Shown: positions 27,196 through 35,985, counted from the first letter of the stretch. The stretch is DNA of 64,000 bases from MAG-121220-bin8 sp965655865 (GCA_965655865.1 CBFHJJ010000005.1:8437-72436), one strand, 5' to 3'. The notes: generated from the sequence alone by a model not told the origin. Numbers and translations: made by a program.

Positions 27196-28143
27196 ATGAA
27201 CACATTAACTGAAACAAATTTTAATTTTCCAAATCAACTTTCTAAGTATTCTGGAAAAGTTAGGGAAGTTTATAAATTTAAAAATGATGTTTTAGTAATG
27301 ATATCAACAGACAGATTATCTGCATTTGACGTTGTTCTTCCAAAAGGAATTCCTTACAAGGGTCAAATTTTAAATCAAATTGCTTGTAAAATGCTTGATG
27401 CTACATCCCACATAGTTCCAAATTGGCTTATTTCTTCTCCAGATCCAAACGTTTCGATTGGACAAGCATGCGAACCTTTTAAAGTTGAAATGGTTGTTAG
27501 AGGGTATTTGTCAGGCCATGCTGCAAGACTTTATAAATCTGGTGAAAGAAAAATATGTGGAGTTGATATGCCTGACGGCATGTTTGAAAATGACAAATTT
27601 GTAAATCCAATTTTAACACCTACCACAAAAGCGGATAATGGATCTCATGATGAAGATATTTCAAGAGAAGAAATACTTTTGAATAATATTGTAAATGAGG
27701 AGGATTATTTAAAACTGGAAGATTTTTCGTTAAAGTTATTTAAAGAAGGATCTAGAATAGCTAAAAATCAAGGTTTAATACTCGTAGATACAAAATATGA
27801 ATTTGGAAAAAACAAAAGCGGTCAAATTATTTTAATTGATGAGATTCACACCCCCGATTCATCAAGGTATTTTTATTTAGATAGTTATTTAGATTTACAA
27901 AATTCTAAACTCCCACAAAAACAATTATCTAAAGAATTTGTAAGACAATGGTTGATTTCCAATGGATTTCAAGGAAAAGAAAATCAAATAATTCCAGAAA
28001 TGTCTAAAGATTACATAAAAGGGGTGTCAGATAGATATATAGAACTATATGAAAAAATAACTGGTTTAGAATTTGTTAAAGAAGAACTGAATGGACTAGA
28101 TAAAAGAATTGAAACTAATATTTTAAATTACTTTGATGTATAA
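27196..28143 (+). CDS. purC: SAICAR synthase
   Basis: Condenses aspartate with CAIR in purine synthesis (phosphoribosylaminoimidazole-succinocarboxamide synthase). The 315-residue protein is the longer form, with YSGKVREVYKF at the start (ATP-binding KGKxREVY motif), STDRLSAFDVVLP, and the family signature VEMVVRGYLSGHAARLY around residues 95-110. It lies five bases after phoH. It converges on miaA with a 29-base overlap, the longest 3' overlap in the window. Confidence 0.95.
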   Translation: MNTLTETNFNFPNQLSKYSGKVREVYKFKNDVLVMISTDRLSAFDVVLPKGIPYKGQILNQIACKMLDATSHIVPNWLISSPDPNVSIGQACEPFKVEMVVRGYLSGHAARLYKSGERKICGVDMPDGMFENDKFVNPILTPTTKADNGSHDEDISREEILLNNIVNEEDYLKLEDFSLKLFKEGSRIAKNQGLILVDTKYEFGKNKSGQIILIDEIHTPDSSRYFYLDSYLDLQNSKLPQKQLSKEFVRQWLISNGFQGKENQIIPEMSKDYIKGVSDRYIELYEKITGLEFVKEELNGLDKRIETNILNYFDV

Positions 28144-29041
28144 TTTTTAATAGGTCATCGGAATTTATATTATTTTCAATCCATATAATATCCTTTTTTT
28201 TTCTTAACCAAGTCATTTGTCTCTTAGCATATCTTCTCGAGTTTTTTTTAATTTCATTAATTGCAATTTCTAGGGAGATTTTATTTTCAAGAAAAAGAAA
28301 TAACTCTTTGTAACCAACTGTATTTAGGCTACGTAAATCTTTATATTTTAATAAACCTTTTACCTCTTTTAAAAGACCTTTATTTATCATTTCATCAACT
28401 CGATTATTAATTCTTTCATAAAGAGTAGCTCGATCGACTTTAATTGCAGTATTAATTATTTGAAAATTGTGATTTATTTTTTTATTTCCAAGATAGGATG
28501 AATATGGTTTGTTTGAACTCAATGATACTTCAAGGGCTCTAATCAACCTTCTATGATTATTAATATCTACAGTTAATAGATATTCAGGATCTAATTCACT
28601 TAATTTTTCATGTAAATATTTAATTCCTAAAAGTTTGTAATTTGAGTTAACTATTTTGCTAACTTCAGAACTAATATTGGGAAATGTATCCATCCCGTGA
28701 GTTACTGCGTCCATGTACATACCCGAACCACCAACCATAATAATATGATCATTAATTTTTAATTCATGTTTTATAATTTCTAACGCTTCAATTTGAAAAT
28801 CATTTATAGTGTAATTATTTATTACAGATTTATGTTGAATACAGTAATGTTTTACTTTAGATAATTCAATTTTTGAAGGTACTGCGGTTCCGATTTTCAT
28901 CTCCTTATAAAACTGTCTTGAATCTGAGGAAATTATTGAACAATTTAGTTTTAAAGCAAGATCTAAACTTAATTTTGATTTTCCAGAAGCAGTAGGGCCA
29001 GAGATAGTAATTAATTTTTTATTTAGCTTATTATCAATCAA
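28115..29041 (-). CDS. miaA: tRNA dimethylallyltransferase
   Basis: Adds an isopentenyl group to A37 of tRNAs reading UNN codons. The 308-residue protein begins with the P-loop SGPTASGKSKLSLDLA and has the SSDSRQFYKEM segment, in which Asp is the catalytic base, plus GGSGMYMDAV and RRYAKRQMTWLRK near the C-terminus, typical of MiaA. It overlaps the upstream nuclease gene by eight bases, making it the last gene of a four-gene minus-strand group. Its 3' end runs 29 bases into purC. Confidence 0.95.
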   Translation of the reverse strand: MIDNKLNKKLITISGPTASGKSKLSLDLALKLNCSIISSDSRQFYKEMKIGTAVPSKIELSKVKHYCIQHKSVINNYTINDFQIEALEIIKHELKINDHIIMVGGSGMYMDAVTHGMDTFPNISSEVSKIVNSNYKLLGIKYLHEKLSELDPEYLLTVDINNHRRLIRALEVSLSSNKPYSSYLGNKKINHNFQIINTAIKVDRATLYERINNRVDEMINKGLLKEVKGLLKYKDLRSLNTVGYKELFLFLENKISLEIAINEIKKNSRRYAKRQMTWLRKKKDIIWIENNINSDDLLKIIHQSNLKY

Positions 29042-30311
29042 AATTAATTAGTTTTTCAATTTTATGTTTTTTTAAATATTTAAGTATAACCTCCTTAGAA
29101 TTTTCAATATGTTCATTTTTGACTATCAACGAATCTAAAACATCAAAGTTACTGATTTGATGATTAAGAGTAAAAAACCCATATCCAATATAGTTATTGT
29201 TTTTTACTACAATAACACTTTTTTCATCAATGTCTCTTCCTTTATCAACTAGTAACATGTTTTTGAATTTATAACTTAAGTCTTTTATCAATAGATTAAT
29301 ATTTATATTATTTTTTTTGATTGAGTCACTTAGTTCATATTTTTTTTTAAAAAACTCTAGTCTATTATTAGCTGTTTTTAATGATGAATAACATTCTAAA
29401 TAATTTATTGTGTCATCATAATGACATATTCTTAAATATTTATCACCTTCAAAGTTTTCACATATTTCTAAACAGAATTTTTTAATAATTTTTTTTAAAA
29501 GCTTATTAAACTTTGGTTTATGCTTCTTAATTTCAGTATTTTCTTTCAATAGGGCAATTAATTCACTACCTGTTCTTTCAAATGTAATATCAAAAGCTTC
29601 TAATTGAATATTTAATGATTTTTTAGATTTTCCAGTTAGATGCTGATTAACTCTATTTTTTATGTTGTTGCTCTTTCCTATGTATATTATTTTTCCATTT
29701 TGATCATGGAAATAGTATATCCCTACATCGTTTGGTAATTTATTAATCAACTTTTGCCATTTATTTTTTGAACTTGATTTTGTTTCTGTTATTAAACTGT
29801 TTACTATAATTTTTTCATTGTCTTTTAAAAGAAGTAGCTTAAATAATTCTACAGTTGCTAATGCATCACCAGATGCTCTATGTCTATTTGAAATAGGTAT
29901 TCCTAAGTTTTTTACTAAGTTTCCAAGTTTATAAGATTTTAAATCAGGAATTAATTTTTTTGAAAGTTTTACAGTACATAGCTGTGAAATATTGAACTTA
30001 TATCCAAGCCTTTCGAATTCAATTTTTAACATTCTGTAATCAAATGAAGAGTTGTGAGCAACAAGAATAGAATTTTCAGTAATTTCTAAAATTCTTTTTG
30101 CAATTTGAAAAAATTTAGGTGCATTAATCAGCATTTTATCATTTATGCCCGTTAATTGCTGAACAAAGGGTTGAATAGGGATTTCAGGATTTATTAAACT
30201 TACAAATTGATCAACTATTTTTTCTCCATCAAACCTGTAAATTGCAATTTCTGTAATTCCTTCTTCATTAAATTTACCACCAGTTGTTTCTACGTCTAAT
30301 ATTGAATACAA
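29034..30311 (-). CDS. DnaQ-like 3'-5' exonuclease fused to a GIY-YIG nuclease domain
   Basis: A 425-residue two-nuclease fusion. Residues 1-165 form a DEDDh exonuclease (Asp6 and Glu8 in LDVETTG, Asp91 in HNSSFDYRML, His144 and Asp149 in HRASGDA). Residues 193-275 form a GIY-YIG endonuclease (GIYY 197-200, YIG 210-212, Arg220, Glu257), as in UvrC and Cho. A C-terminal part of about 150 residues has no motif I recognise. The arrangement recalls known DnaQ-UvrC-like fusions, suggesting incision followed by end trimming in repair; that role is inferred. It overlaps miaA by eight bases and follows yggS by nine. Confidence 0.87.
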   Translation of the reverse strand: MYSILDVETTGGKFNEEGITEIAIYRFDGEKIVDQFVSLINPEIPIQPFVQQLTGINDKMLINAPKFFQIAKRILEITENSILVAHNSSFDYRMLKIEFERLGYKFNISQLCTVKLSKKLIPDLKSYKLGNLVKNLGIPISNRHRASGDALATVELFKLLLLKDNEKIIVNSLITETKSSSKNKWQKLINKLPNDVGIYYFHDQNGKIIYIGKSNNIKNRVNQHLTGKSKKSLNIQLEAFDITFERTGSELIALLKENTEIKKHKPKFNKLLKKIIKKFCLEICENFEGDKYLRICHYDDTINYLECYSSLKTANNRLEFFKKKYELSDSIKKNNININLLIKDLSYKFKNMLLVDKGRDIDEKSVIVVKNNNYIGYGFFTLNHQISNFDVLDSLIVKNEHIENSKEVILKYLKKHKIEKLINFD

Positions 30312-30320
30312 TTTTACTAA

Positions 30321-30974
30321 TTATTTAATTCTAGTTCCAAAAATAGTGCTTCCTAATCTAATCATATTACTATTATATTTTATAGCTATTTCATAATCTG
30401 AGCTCATACCCATAGAAAGGACATCTAATTCTAAATTAAATTTATATTTTTTAAAATATTTATTAAGATCGTTAAATTCTCTTTCAATTAAAGACAAATC
30501 AGTTGTGTAAGAGGCCATACCCATCATTCCCTTTAATTTGATATTTTTTAAACTTTTTAATTTATTTAACTTAATTAACTCATCAAACTCAGAGTAGGTA
30601 AAACCAAATTTTGTATTATCATTGGATATATCAATTTGTACTAAAATATCAATTACTCTATTGTTTTTGAATCCTTGTTTGTTTATTTCAGAAAGCAATC
30701 TATAACTATCGACACTGTGTATTAAATTAACAAATGGTGCTATAAATTTAACTTTGTTTCTTTGCAAGTGACCAATCATGTGCCAGTTTATATCTTTAGG
30801 AAGAGAATCATGTTTTTCTACCATTTCCTGGACTTTGTTCTCTCCAAAATCACGGTGACCATGAAGATATGCTGATTTAATAGAGTTTATCGGTTTAGTT
30901 TTACTTACAGCTACAAGTAAAACATGTTCGGGAATTATTTTAGAAATCTTAATTAAATTTTCAACTATTTCCAT
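30321..30974 (-). CDS. yggS: YggS/PROSC-family pyridoxal-phosphate homeostasis protein
   Basis: A 217-residue single-domain alanine-racemase-fold protein that binds PLP and is involved in vitamin B6 homeostasis. The PLP lysine is in LVAVSKTKP near residue 24. The signature HRDFGENKVQEM is at about 40-51, WHMIGHLQRNKV at about 65-76, and LSMGMSSDYEIAI near the C-terminus is the ProSite-like family pattern. It overlaps the MocA-type gene upstream by 14 bases. Confidence 0.92.
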   Translation of the reverse strand: MEIVENLIKISKIIPEHVLLVAVSKTKPINSIKSAYLHGHRDFGENKVQEMVEKHDSLPKDINWHMIGHLQRNKVKFIAPFVNLIHSVDSYRLLSEINKQGFKNNRVIDILVQIDISNDNTKFGFTYSEFDELIKLNKLKSLKNIKLKGMMGMASYTTDLSLIEREFNDLNKYFKKYKFNLELDVLSMGMSSDYEIAIKYNSNMIRLGSTIFGTRIK

Positions 30975-31926
30975 TCACTTTATTAATTATTTTAGTCGCA
31001 AGTTCAAGGGCGTTAAAGCCATCTCTAAAATTAACTAACGGGGAAGATTTATTAGTTATTGATTTTGCAAAATTGTTATGTTCCTCAACAATTGAGTTCA
31101 CAGGTTTTAGTTCTGGATTTGAATAATAAATTTGCTTTTTTTCTCCATTAAGATTTTCTATAACCATAGCGTAATTATCTTTTTCTTCTTGAAAATCAGT
31201 AATTTTTACAACCTCACTTTTTTTCTCCAAAAAATCAACAGAAATATATGCGTTATTTTGAAATAATCTAGTTTTTCGCATATTTTTTAAAGATATTCTA
31301 CTTGCAGTAAAATTAGCAACCGCACCATTTTCAAATTCAACTCTTGCGTTAGTTATATCAGGAGAATCACTTATAACAGCTACACCATTAGCACTAACAT
31401 TTTTAATATTTGAATCTATAACCTTAAGAACAATATCTATATCATGAATCATTAAATCTAATACTACTGAAACGTCATTTCCTCTTGGATTAAATTCAGC
31501 CAATCTATGACATTCAATAAATTTAGGTTTATCTATAATATCTAAAACAGAGGTTATAGCTGGGTTAAATCTTTCAACATGGCCAACTTGACCTATTAAA
31601 TTATTTTTTTCTGTAAGCTTAACTAGTTCTAAAGCTTCCTCTAAAGTAGTAGTTATGGGTTTTTCAACAAAAACATGTTTATTGTTTATCAGACACAATT
31701 TTACCATTTCAAAATGAGACGGTGTGTTTGAACAAACAAATAAAGCATCACATTTTAGAATCAGCTGATTTACATCTTCATAAAAATATACATCTGAATT
31801 AATTTTAGACTTCAAACTTGTATTTTTATCAAAGCAACCTATTACTTTGAAAGAATCTGATTCTAATAATAATTTAAGATGAATAGAACCCAAGTGTCCT
31901 ATTCCAATTACACCAACATTAATCAT
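30961..31926 (-). CDS. Gfo/Idh/MocA-family oxidoreductase
   Basis: A 321-residue NAD(P)-dependent oxidoreductase. The Rossmann motif GVIGIGHLGSIH is at residues 5-16 and the family EKP motif (VFVEKPITTTLEEA) near residue 88. A C-terminal alpha/beta substrate domain follows. Members act on sugars, inositols, biliverdin or related compounds. The substrate here is unknown, and no sugar gene is nearby. It heads the group yggS-nuclease-miaA and has an exact TATTTTTG promoter element about 14 bases before its ATG. Confidence 0.85.
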   Translation of the reverse strand: MINVGVIGIGHLGSIHLKLLLESDSFKVIGCFDKNTSLKSKINSDVYFYEDVNQLILKCDALFVCSNTPSHFEMVKLCLINNKHVFVEKPITTTLEEALELVKLTEKNNLIGQVGHVERFNPAITSVLDIIDKPKFIECHRLAEFNPRGNDVSVVLDLMIHDIDIVLKVIDSNIKNVSANGVAVISDSPDITNARVEFENGAVANFTASRISLKNMRKTRLFQNNAYISVDFLEKKSEVVKITDFQEEKDNYAMVIENLNGEKKQIYYSNPELKPVNSIVEEHNNFAKSITNKSSPLVNFRDGFNALELATKIINKVNGNS

Positions 31927-31939
31927 TTTTAATTTTTTT

Positions 31940-31947
31940 CAAAAATA
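31940..31947 (-). promoter_or_regulatory. -7 promoter element TATTTTTG for the Gfo/Idh/MocA operon
   Basis: Exact TAnnTTTG on the minus strand. With the SRP-RNA spacing, transcription starts near 31936, ten bases before the ATG at 31926. Confidence 0.55.
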
Positions 31948-31982
31948 CAATTCTTATTTATTTATTTTAGCTTTAATTTAAT

Positions 31983-32624
31983 ATGATAGACTCTTCAAAG
32001 CATCAAGGGCTAAGAAAAAGATTAGTAGATAATTTAATCAATAAAGGAATTGATTCTACTTTAGTGATAAAAGCATTACTAAAAGTTCCAAGACACGTCT
32101 TTATTGATAGTGATTTTGAAAGCTACGCTTACCTTGACAAAGCTTTTCCAATTGATTCAAATCAAACCATTTCACAGCCATATACAGTAGCTTTTCAAAC
32201 TTCACTATTAAATTTAGTTAAATCTGATAAAGTTTTAGAAATCGGGACAGGTTCGGGTTATCAAACTGCTATTTTAATGGAAATATGTAAAAATGTATTT
32301 ACAATAGAAAGGCAACATAGATTATATAGAAAAACAAAAAAATTATTATCAAAATTAAATTATCAATCACATAACATATTTTATGGAGATGGATACAAAG
32401 GACTTGATGAAAAACAACCTTTTGATAAAATATTAGTTACTGCTGGTGCAGAAGAAATTCCCAAAAAATTATTAATTCAGCTTAAGGTTGGAGGAATAAT
32501 GGTTATTCCTGTTGGAAAAAATGTTCAAGAAATGATTGTTGTCAAAAGAATATCAAAATTAAAATTTGAAAAAGAAAATCATGGAAGTTTTAAATTTGTT
32601 CCATTGTTAAAAGATATAAATTAA
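31983..32624 (+). CDS. pcm: Protein-L-isoaspartate O-methyltransferase
   Basis: Repairs isoaspartyl damage in proteins using S-adenosylmethionine. The 213-residue class I methyltransferase has the family's QTISQPYTVAFQT segment near residue 59 and the SAM-binding VLEIGTGSGYQTAIL near 80. A later ILVTAGAEEIP stretch matches motif II. It is divergent from the MocA-type gene across 56 bases. It converges on smpB, sharing TTAA as both stop codons. Confidence 0.94.
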   Translation: MIDSSKHQGLRKRLVDNLINKGIDSTLVIKALLKVPRHVFIDSDFESYAYLDKAFPIDSNQTISQPYTVAFQTSLLNLVKSDKVLEIGTGSGYQTAILMEICKNVFTIERQHRLYRKTKKLLSKLNYQSHNIFYGDGYKGLDEKQPFDKILVTAGAEEIPKKLLIQLKVGGIMVIPVGKNVQEMIVVKRISKLKFEKENHGSFKFVPLLKDIN

Positions 32625-33073
32625 ATTTTTTTTAATCGATCTAATTGTATTTTATTTTCTCTATCCTTTATAACTTGACGCTTATCATAAGTCTTTTTAC
32701 CCTTTGCTAATGATATTAAAATTTTTGCAAATCCTTTTTCGTTTATAAAAACTTTTAATGGAACAATAGTAAGACCAGAATTCTTAACATCTTTATTAAG
32801 TTTTTTTAATTCTTTTTTATTTAGCAGAAGTTTTCTTTGAGATTTTGTCTTATGATTATAATGATTTCCAAATTCATATTCATCAATAAACATATTAACA
32901 ATAAATAATTCTTGTTTATCATTAAATTCACAAAAACTTTCTGAGATTGAAGCTTTATTTAGTCTAATGGATTTAATTTCCGTTCCAGTTAAAACAATTC
33001 CAGCATTATACTGATCAAGTAACTGATATTCAAATTTTGCTTTTTTATTTAATATATTTACTGCCTTATTCAC
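32621..33073 (-). CDS. smpB: SsrA-binding protein
   Basis: Binds tmRNA and delivers it to stalled ribosomes. The 150-residue protein has NKKAKFEYQLLDQYNAGIVL at the start, the GTEIKSIR motif, and a basic C-terminal tail beginning GKKTYDKRQVIKDRE. The start codon is GTG at 33073. An exact TAACTTTG element at 33078-33085 puts the transcription start at or within a base or two of this GTG, so the mRNA is probably leaderless. The tmRNA gene is not in the window. Confidence 0.95.
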   Translation of the reverse strand: MNKAVNILNKKAKFEYQLLDQYNAGIVLTGTEIKSIRLNKASISESFCEFNDKQELFIVNMFIDEYEFGNHYNHKTKSQRKLLLNKKELKKLNKDVKNSGLTIVPLKVFINEKGFAKILISLAKGKKTYDKRQVIKDRENKIQLDRLKKI

Positions 33074-33077
33074 AAAA

Positions 33078-33085
33078 CAAAGTTA
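33078..33085 (-). promoter_or_regulatory. -7 promoter element TAACTTTG for smpB
   Basis: Exact TAnnTTTG on the minus strand, ending only four bases before the smpB GTG start codon. It implies a leaderless or one-base-leader transcript. Confidence 0.55.
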
Positions 33086-33099
33086 CAAGTATTTTTAAA

Positions 33100-33417
33100 A
33101 TGTCTAAAATTAAATGGATTGAGCCGAATGACAATAACGATATAAATTATAATGATGATTTTATTGTAATATTCAAACATTCTTACAGGTGTATTATAAG
33201 TAGAATAGTTTTAAAGAAATTTGAATTTGATTATAAGGACTTTTCAAATATAAAATTTTACTTGATTGATGTTGTAAAAAACAAAAAACTATCGAATGAA
33301 TTAGCGTCTGATTTTAATATAAATCATGAATCACCTCAGTTGATGGTTGTTAAAAACGGAAAGTTAGTTCATAATTCATCACATTCTAACATATCGTTTA
33401 AAAACATAAAAAAATAA
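33100..33417 (+). CDS. ytxJ: YtxJ-like monothiol thioredoxin-fold protein (bacillithiol-system type)
   Basis: A 105-residue thioredoxin-fold protein with the family motif FKHSYRCIISR at residues 25-35, in which Cys31 is the only cysteine in the protein. YtxJ homologues are linked with bacillithiol redox systems in Bacillota and Bacteroidota, acting as monothiol bacilliredoxin-like proteins; that role here is inferred. I chose ATG at 33100; the frame is open upstream to 33037, but that would run into smpB's start and give an unlikely hydrophobic extension. It is divergent from smpB with only 26 bases between start codons. Confidence 0.78.
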   Translation: MSKIKWIEPNDNNDINYNDDFIVIFKHSYRCIISRIVLKKFEFDYKDFSNIKFYLIDVVKNKKLSNELASDFNINHESPQLMVVKNGKLVHNSSHSNISFKNIKK

Positions 33418-33484
33418 TTTTTAAATTGTTAATTATTTTTTGATAATATGTTATCAATTTGTTTATGATTTATTATTTGGTTAT

Positions 33485-33492
33485 TAAATTTG
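33485..33492 (+). promoter_or_regulatory. -7 promoter element TAAATTTG for glyA
   Basis: Exact TAnnTTTG. The predicted transcription start is near 33496, fifteen bases before the glyA ATG. A possible -33 TTG lies at 33459-33461, somewhat far upstream. Confidence 0.6.
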
Positions 33493-33510
33493 CCTATTAA
33501 ATAATTAATA

Positions 33511-34782
33511 ATGAAAATAGATAAGGAAATTTTTAATTTAATTGAAAAAGAAGAAAACAGACAATTAAATGGAATTGAATTAATAGCTTCTGAAAATTTT
33601 ACTAGCCCAGATGTGATGAAGGCTACTGGATCTGTATTAACTAATAAGTATGCAGAAGGTTACCCTGGAAAAAGATATTATGGTGGTTGCGAAGTGGTTG
33701 ATGAAATCGAAACTATAGCTATTAATAGAGCTAAGGAGTTGTTTGGAGCAGCATACGCAAACGTACAACCTCATTCTGGATCTCAAGCTAATACTGCAGT
33801 TTACCATGCTTTTTTAAACCCTGGTGATAAAATTTTAGGATTTGATTTGTCTCATGGTGGACATTTAACACATGGCTCGCCTGTTAACTTTAGCGGACGA
33901 TTGTATAATCCGGTATTTTATGGAGTAAATGAATTAACCGGAGAATTAGATTATGAAAATATATCTAAAATAGCATTAAAAGAAATGCCAAAATTAATTA
34001 TAGCAGGAGCATCAGCTTACTCTAGAGATATTGATTTTGAAAAGTTTAGAGAAATTGCTGACTCTGTTGATGCATTTTTATTAGCAGATATTTCACACCC
34101 CTCTGGACTAATTGCAAAAGGAATTTTAAATGATCCTATTCCGCATTGTCATATTGTAACCACAACTACGCACAAAACTTTGAGAGGGCCAAGAGGAGGT
34201 CTGATTTTAATGGGTGAAGATTTCGATAATCCTTTTGGATTAAAATTTAAAAATGGATCATTAAAAAAAATGTCCTCATTAGTTGATTTAGCTGTTTTTC
34301 CTGGAAATCAAGGTGGTCCATTAGAACATGTTATTGCAGGGAAAGCAATTGCATTTGGTGAGGCATTAACTGACGATTTCATGTCTTACATGGTTCAAGT
34401 AAGACAAAATGCAAAAGCAATGGCAGATGAGTTTATTAAAAGAGATTATAAAATTATCTCAGGAGGCACTGATAATCATATGATGTTAATTGATTTAAGG
34501 AATAAAAATATTTCAGGTAAAGATGCTGAATTAGCATTAGTTAAAGCAGATATTACTGCCAATAAAAACATGGTTCCATTTGATGATAAATCACCTTTTG
34601 TAACCTCCGGAATCAGATTCGGAACACCTGCAATAACAACAAGAGGTTTGAAAGAAAAAGATATGATACTAATTGTAGATTTAATCGATAGAGTTATTAA
34701 AAATCATCAAAACTTAGATGAGATTAGTAGAGTTAAAGTTGAGGTAAACGAACTAATGAAGGGAAGACTTTTGTTTAACTAA
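33511..34782 (+). CDS. glyA: Serine hydroxymethyltransferase
   Basis: PLP enzyme interconverting serine and glycine while loading one-carbon units onto tetrahydrofolate. The 423-residue protein has NKYAEGYPGKRYYGG near residue 46, PHSGSQANTAVY near 90, and the PLP-lysine motif TTTTHKTLRGPRGG around 216-229. The start ATG follows its own TAAATTTG promoter by about 19 bases. The 3' end overlaps the glutaminyl cyclase gene in a CTAA tetranucleotide. Confidence 0.96.
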   Translation: MKIDKEIFNLIEKEENRQLNGIELIASENFTSPDVMKATGSVLTNKYAEGYPGKRYYGGCEVVDEIETIAINRAKELFGAAYANVQPHSGSQANTAVYHAFLNPGDKILGFDLSHGGHLTHGSPVNFSGRLYNPVFYGVNELTGELDYENISKIALKEMPKLIIAGASAYSRDIDFEKFREIADSVDAFLLADISHPSGLIAKGILNDPIPHCHIVTTTTHKTLRGPRGGLILMGEDFDNPFGLKFKNGSLKKMSSLVDLAVFPGNQGGPLEHVIAGKAIAFGEALTDDFMSYMVQVRQNAKAMADEFIKRDYKIISGGTDNHMMLIDLRNKNISGKDAELALVKADITANKNMVPFDDKSPFVTSGIRFGTPAITTRGLKEKDMILIVDLIDRVIKNHQNLDEISRVKVEVNELMKGRLLFN

Positions 34783-35807
34783 TTTTTCTCAATTATTTTA
34801 ATTTCAAATAATTTATTCCAGTTTTTTCCAGTTATAAAAAAAGTTCCCCTTTTTTTATTGTAAGCTATGCCATTTAAAACATCAAGTTTAGGATGGTTCT
34901 TAACTTTATTCTTTAATCCACTAAAATCTATAACGCCATCAACTTGACCATTAGAGGGGTCTATTATTAACCCAACTTCTTTATTAAACTGATAAGTGTT
35001 AGCATAAATTTTATTGTCAAACCATTCTAGTTCATTTATTTTATTAATCACTTTATTGTTGGTTACTACATTAACAAAACTAATTTCTTCCAAATTATTT
35101 TTATTTAATTTCCAAATTTTCTCAGATCCATCTGATTTATATAAATATTCACCGTCATTACATAAACCCCAACCTTCAATGCTATTTTTATAGTTGAAGG
35201 ATTTTATTAATTTAAAATCATTTAAATTATATATAAAACCAATTTTACTTTTCCAAGTCAACTGATAAATTTTATCATTTAAAATAGTAATTCCTTCACC
35301 AAAATAAGACTTGTCTAAAAATAATTTTTCTAGAACTTCTCCAGATTCAAAATTTACCTTTTTTAACATTGAAAATCCATATTGACCAGTCCCTTCGTAT
35401 AAAAAATTATTATTATCAAACTCAAGACCCTGTGTGTAAGAACTCATATCATGTGAAAACTCGTTAATTATTTCATATGTATATATTTTTGGTTTGAGTG
35501 AAGAATAAATAACAAATTCTTTTTTTAAAGTATATTCTTTATCATTTACAGTAAAACTAGCTTTTAATATATTTTTACCTAGCTTATTATTTAATAAAAA
35601 TGGACTTGAAACTAAATTGTTATCAATTTTAAATTGAAGATTTGTAATGTTTTTATCTAAGGGGTTATTGATAGTAAATTCAATTTGATCATTATTTTTT
35701 AAATATTCTTTTGTTTTTATAAGATCAATGTTAAAATTTTCTTTTTTTGTTGAGCCACAAGAGATTAATAAAAGCAAAATTATTATTGAACAAAGTCTAT
35801 TTATCAT
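34779..35807 (-). CDS. Glutaminyl-peptide cyclotransferase, plant/bacterial type, lipoprotein
   Basis: A beta-propeller glutamine cyclotransferase expected to form N-terminal pyroglutamate on exported peptides. The C-terminal ~230 residues show the family pattern: FSHDMSSYTQGLEF, YGFSMLKKVNFESGEV, KIYQLTWK, GWGLCNDGEYLYKSDGS, NELEWFDNKIYAN and LNGIAYNKKRGTFFITGKNW. I place the start at ATG 35807 (342 residues). A TTG six codons upstream (35825) lies inside a TAAATTTG promoter element and cannot be in the mRNA. The resulting N-terminus is a signal peptide ending LLLLISC, a lipobox, so it is probably a membrane-anchored periplasmic lipoprotein. Confidence 0.88.
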   Translation of the reverse strand: MINRLCSIIILLLLISCGSTKKENFNIDLIKTKEYLKNNDQIEFTINNPLDKNITNLQFKIDNNLVSSPFLLNNKLGKNILKASFTVNDKEYTLKKEFVIYSSLKPKIYTYEIINEFSHDMSSYTQGLEFDNNNFLYEGTGQYGFSMLKKVNFESGEVLEKLFLDKSYFGEGITILNDKIYQLTWKSKIGFIYNLNDFKLIKSFNYKNSIEGWGLCNDGEYLYKSDGSEKIWKLNKNNLEEISFVNVVTNNKVINKINELEWFDNKIYANTYQFNKEVGLIIDPSNGQVDGVIDFSGLKNKVKNHPKLDVLNGIAYNKKRGTFFITGKNWNKLFEIKIIEKN

Positions 35808-35822
35808 TATAAATTTTTTTTT

Positions 35823-35830
35823 CAAATTTA
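35823..35830 (-). promoter_or_regulatory. -7 promoter element TAAATTTG for the glutaminyl cyclase gene
   Basis: Exact TAnnTTTG on the minus strand. It covers the upstream in-frame TTG at 35825 and so selects the ATG at 35807, about 12 bases after the predicted transcription start. Confidence 0.6.
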
Positions 35831-35876
35831 GTTATTAATTATTTTTTCTAAAGATATTTATTTAATAAAACATATA

Positions 35877-35884
35877 TATATTTG
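35877..35884 (+). promoter_or_regulatory. -7 promoter element TATATTTG for the SRP RNA gene
   Basis: Exact TAnnTTTG ending four bases before the first G of the SRP RNA terminal helix at 35889. Because the RNA 5' end is fixed by base pairing, this calibrates the promoter-to-start spacing used elsewhere in this annotation. Confidence 0.7.
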
Positions 35885-35888
35885 CAAT

Positions 35889-35985
35889 GGGCAAGTCTTA
35901 CACAACCAGCTCCTATTTAATTCCCCCAGGGTGGGAACACAGCAAGGGTAGGTAGTTGTAGCGGTGTGATGTAAGTAGCTTGCCC
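35889..35985 (+). ncRNA. ffs: Signal recognition particle RNA, small bacterial (4.5S) type
   Basis: A 97-base hairpin RNA. The 5' end GGGCAAG (35889-35895) pairs perfectly with CTTGCCC (35979-35985). The apical domain is visible as CCCCCAGGGTGGGAACACAGCAAGGG (reported here in two parts: CCCCCAGGGTGGGAA and CACAGCAAGGG), with a GGAA tetraloop on a GTG/CAC stem and the asymmetric CAGG/AGCA internal loop bound by the Ffh M domain. A TATATTTG promoter element sits just upstream. A run of nine T (35986-35994) after the terminal helix makes the gene its own terminator. The SDR gene begins at 35999. Confidence 0.93.
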
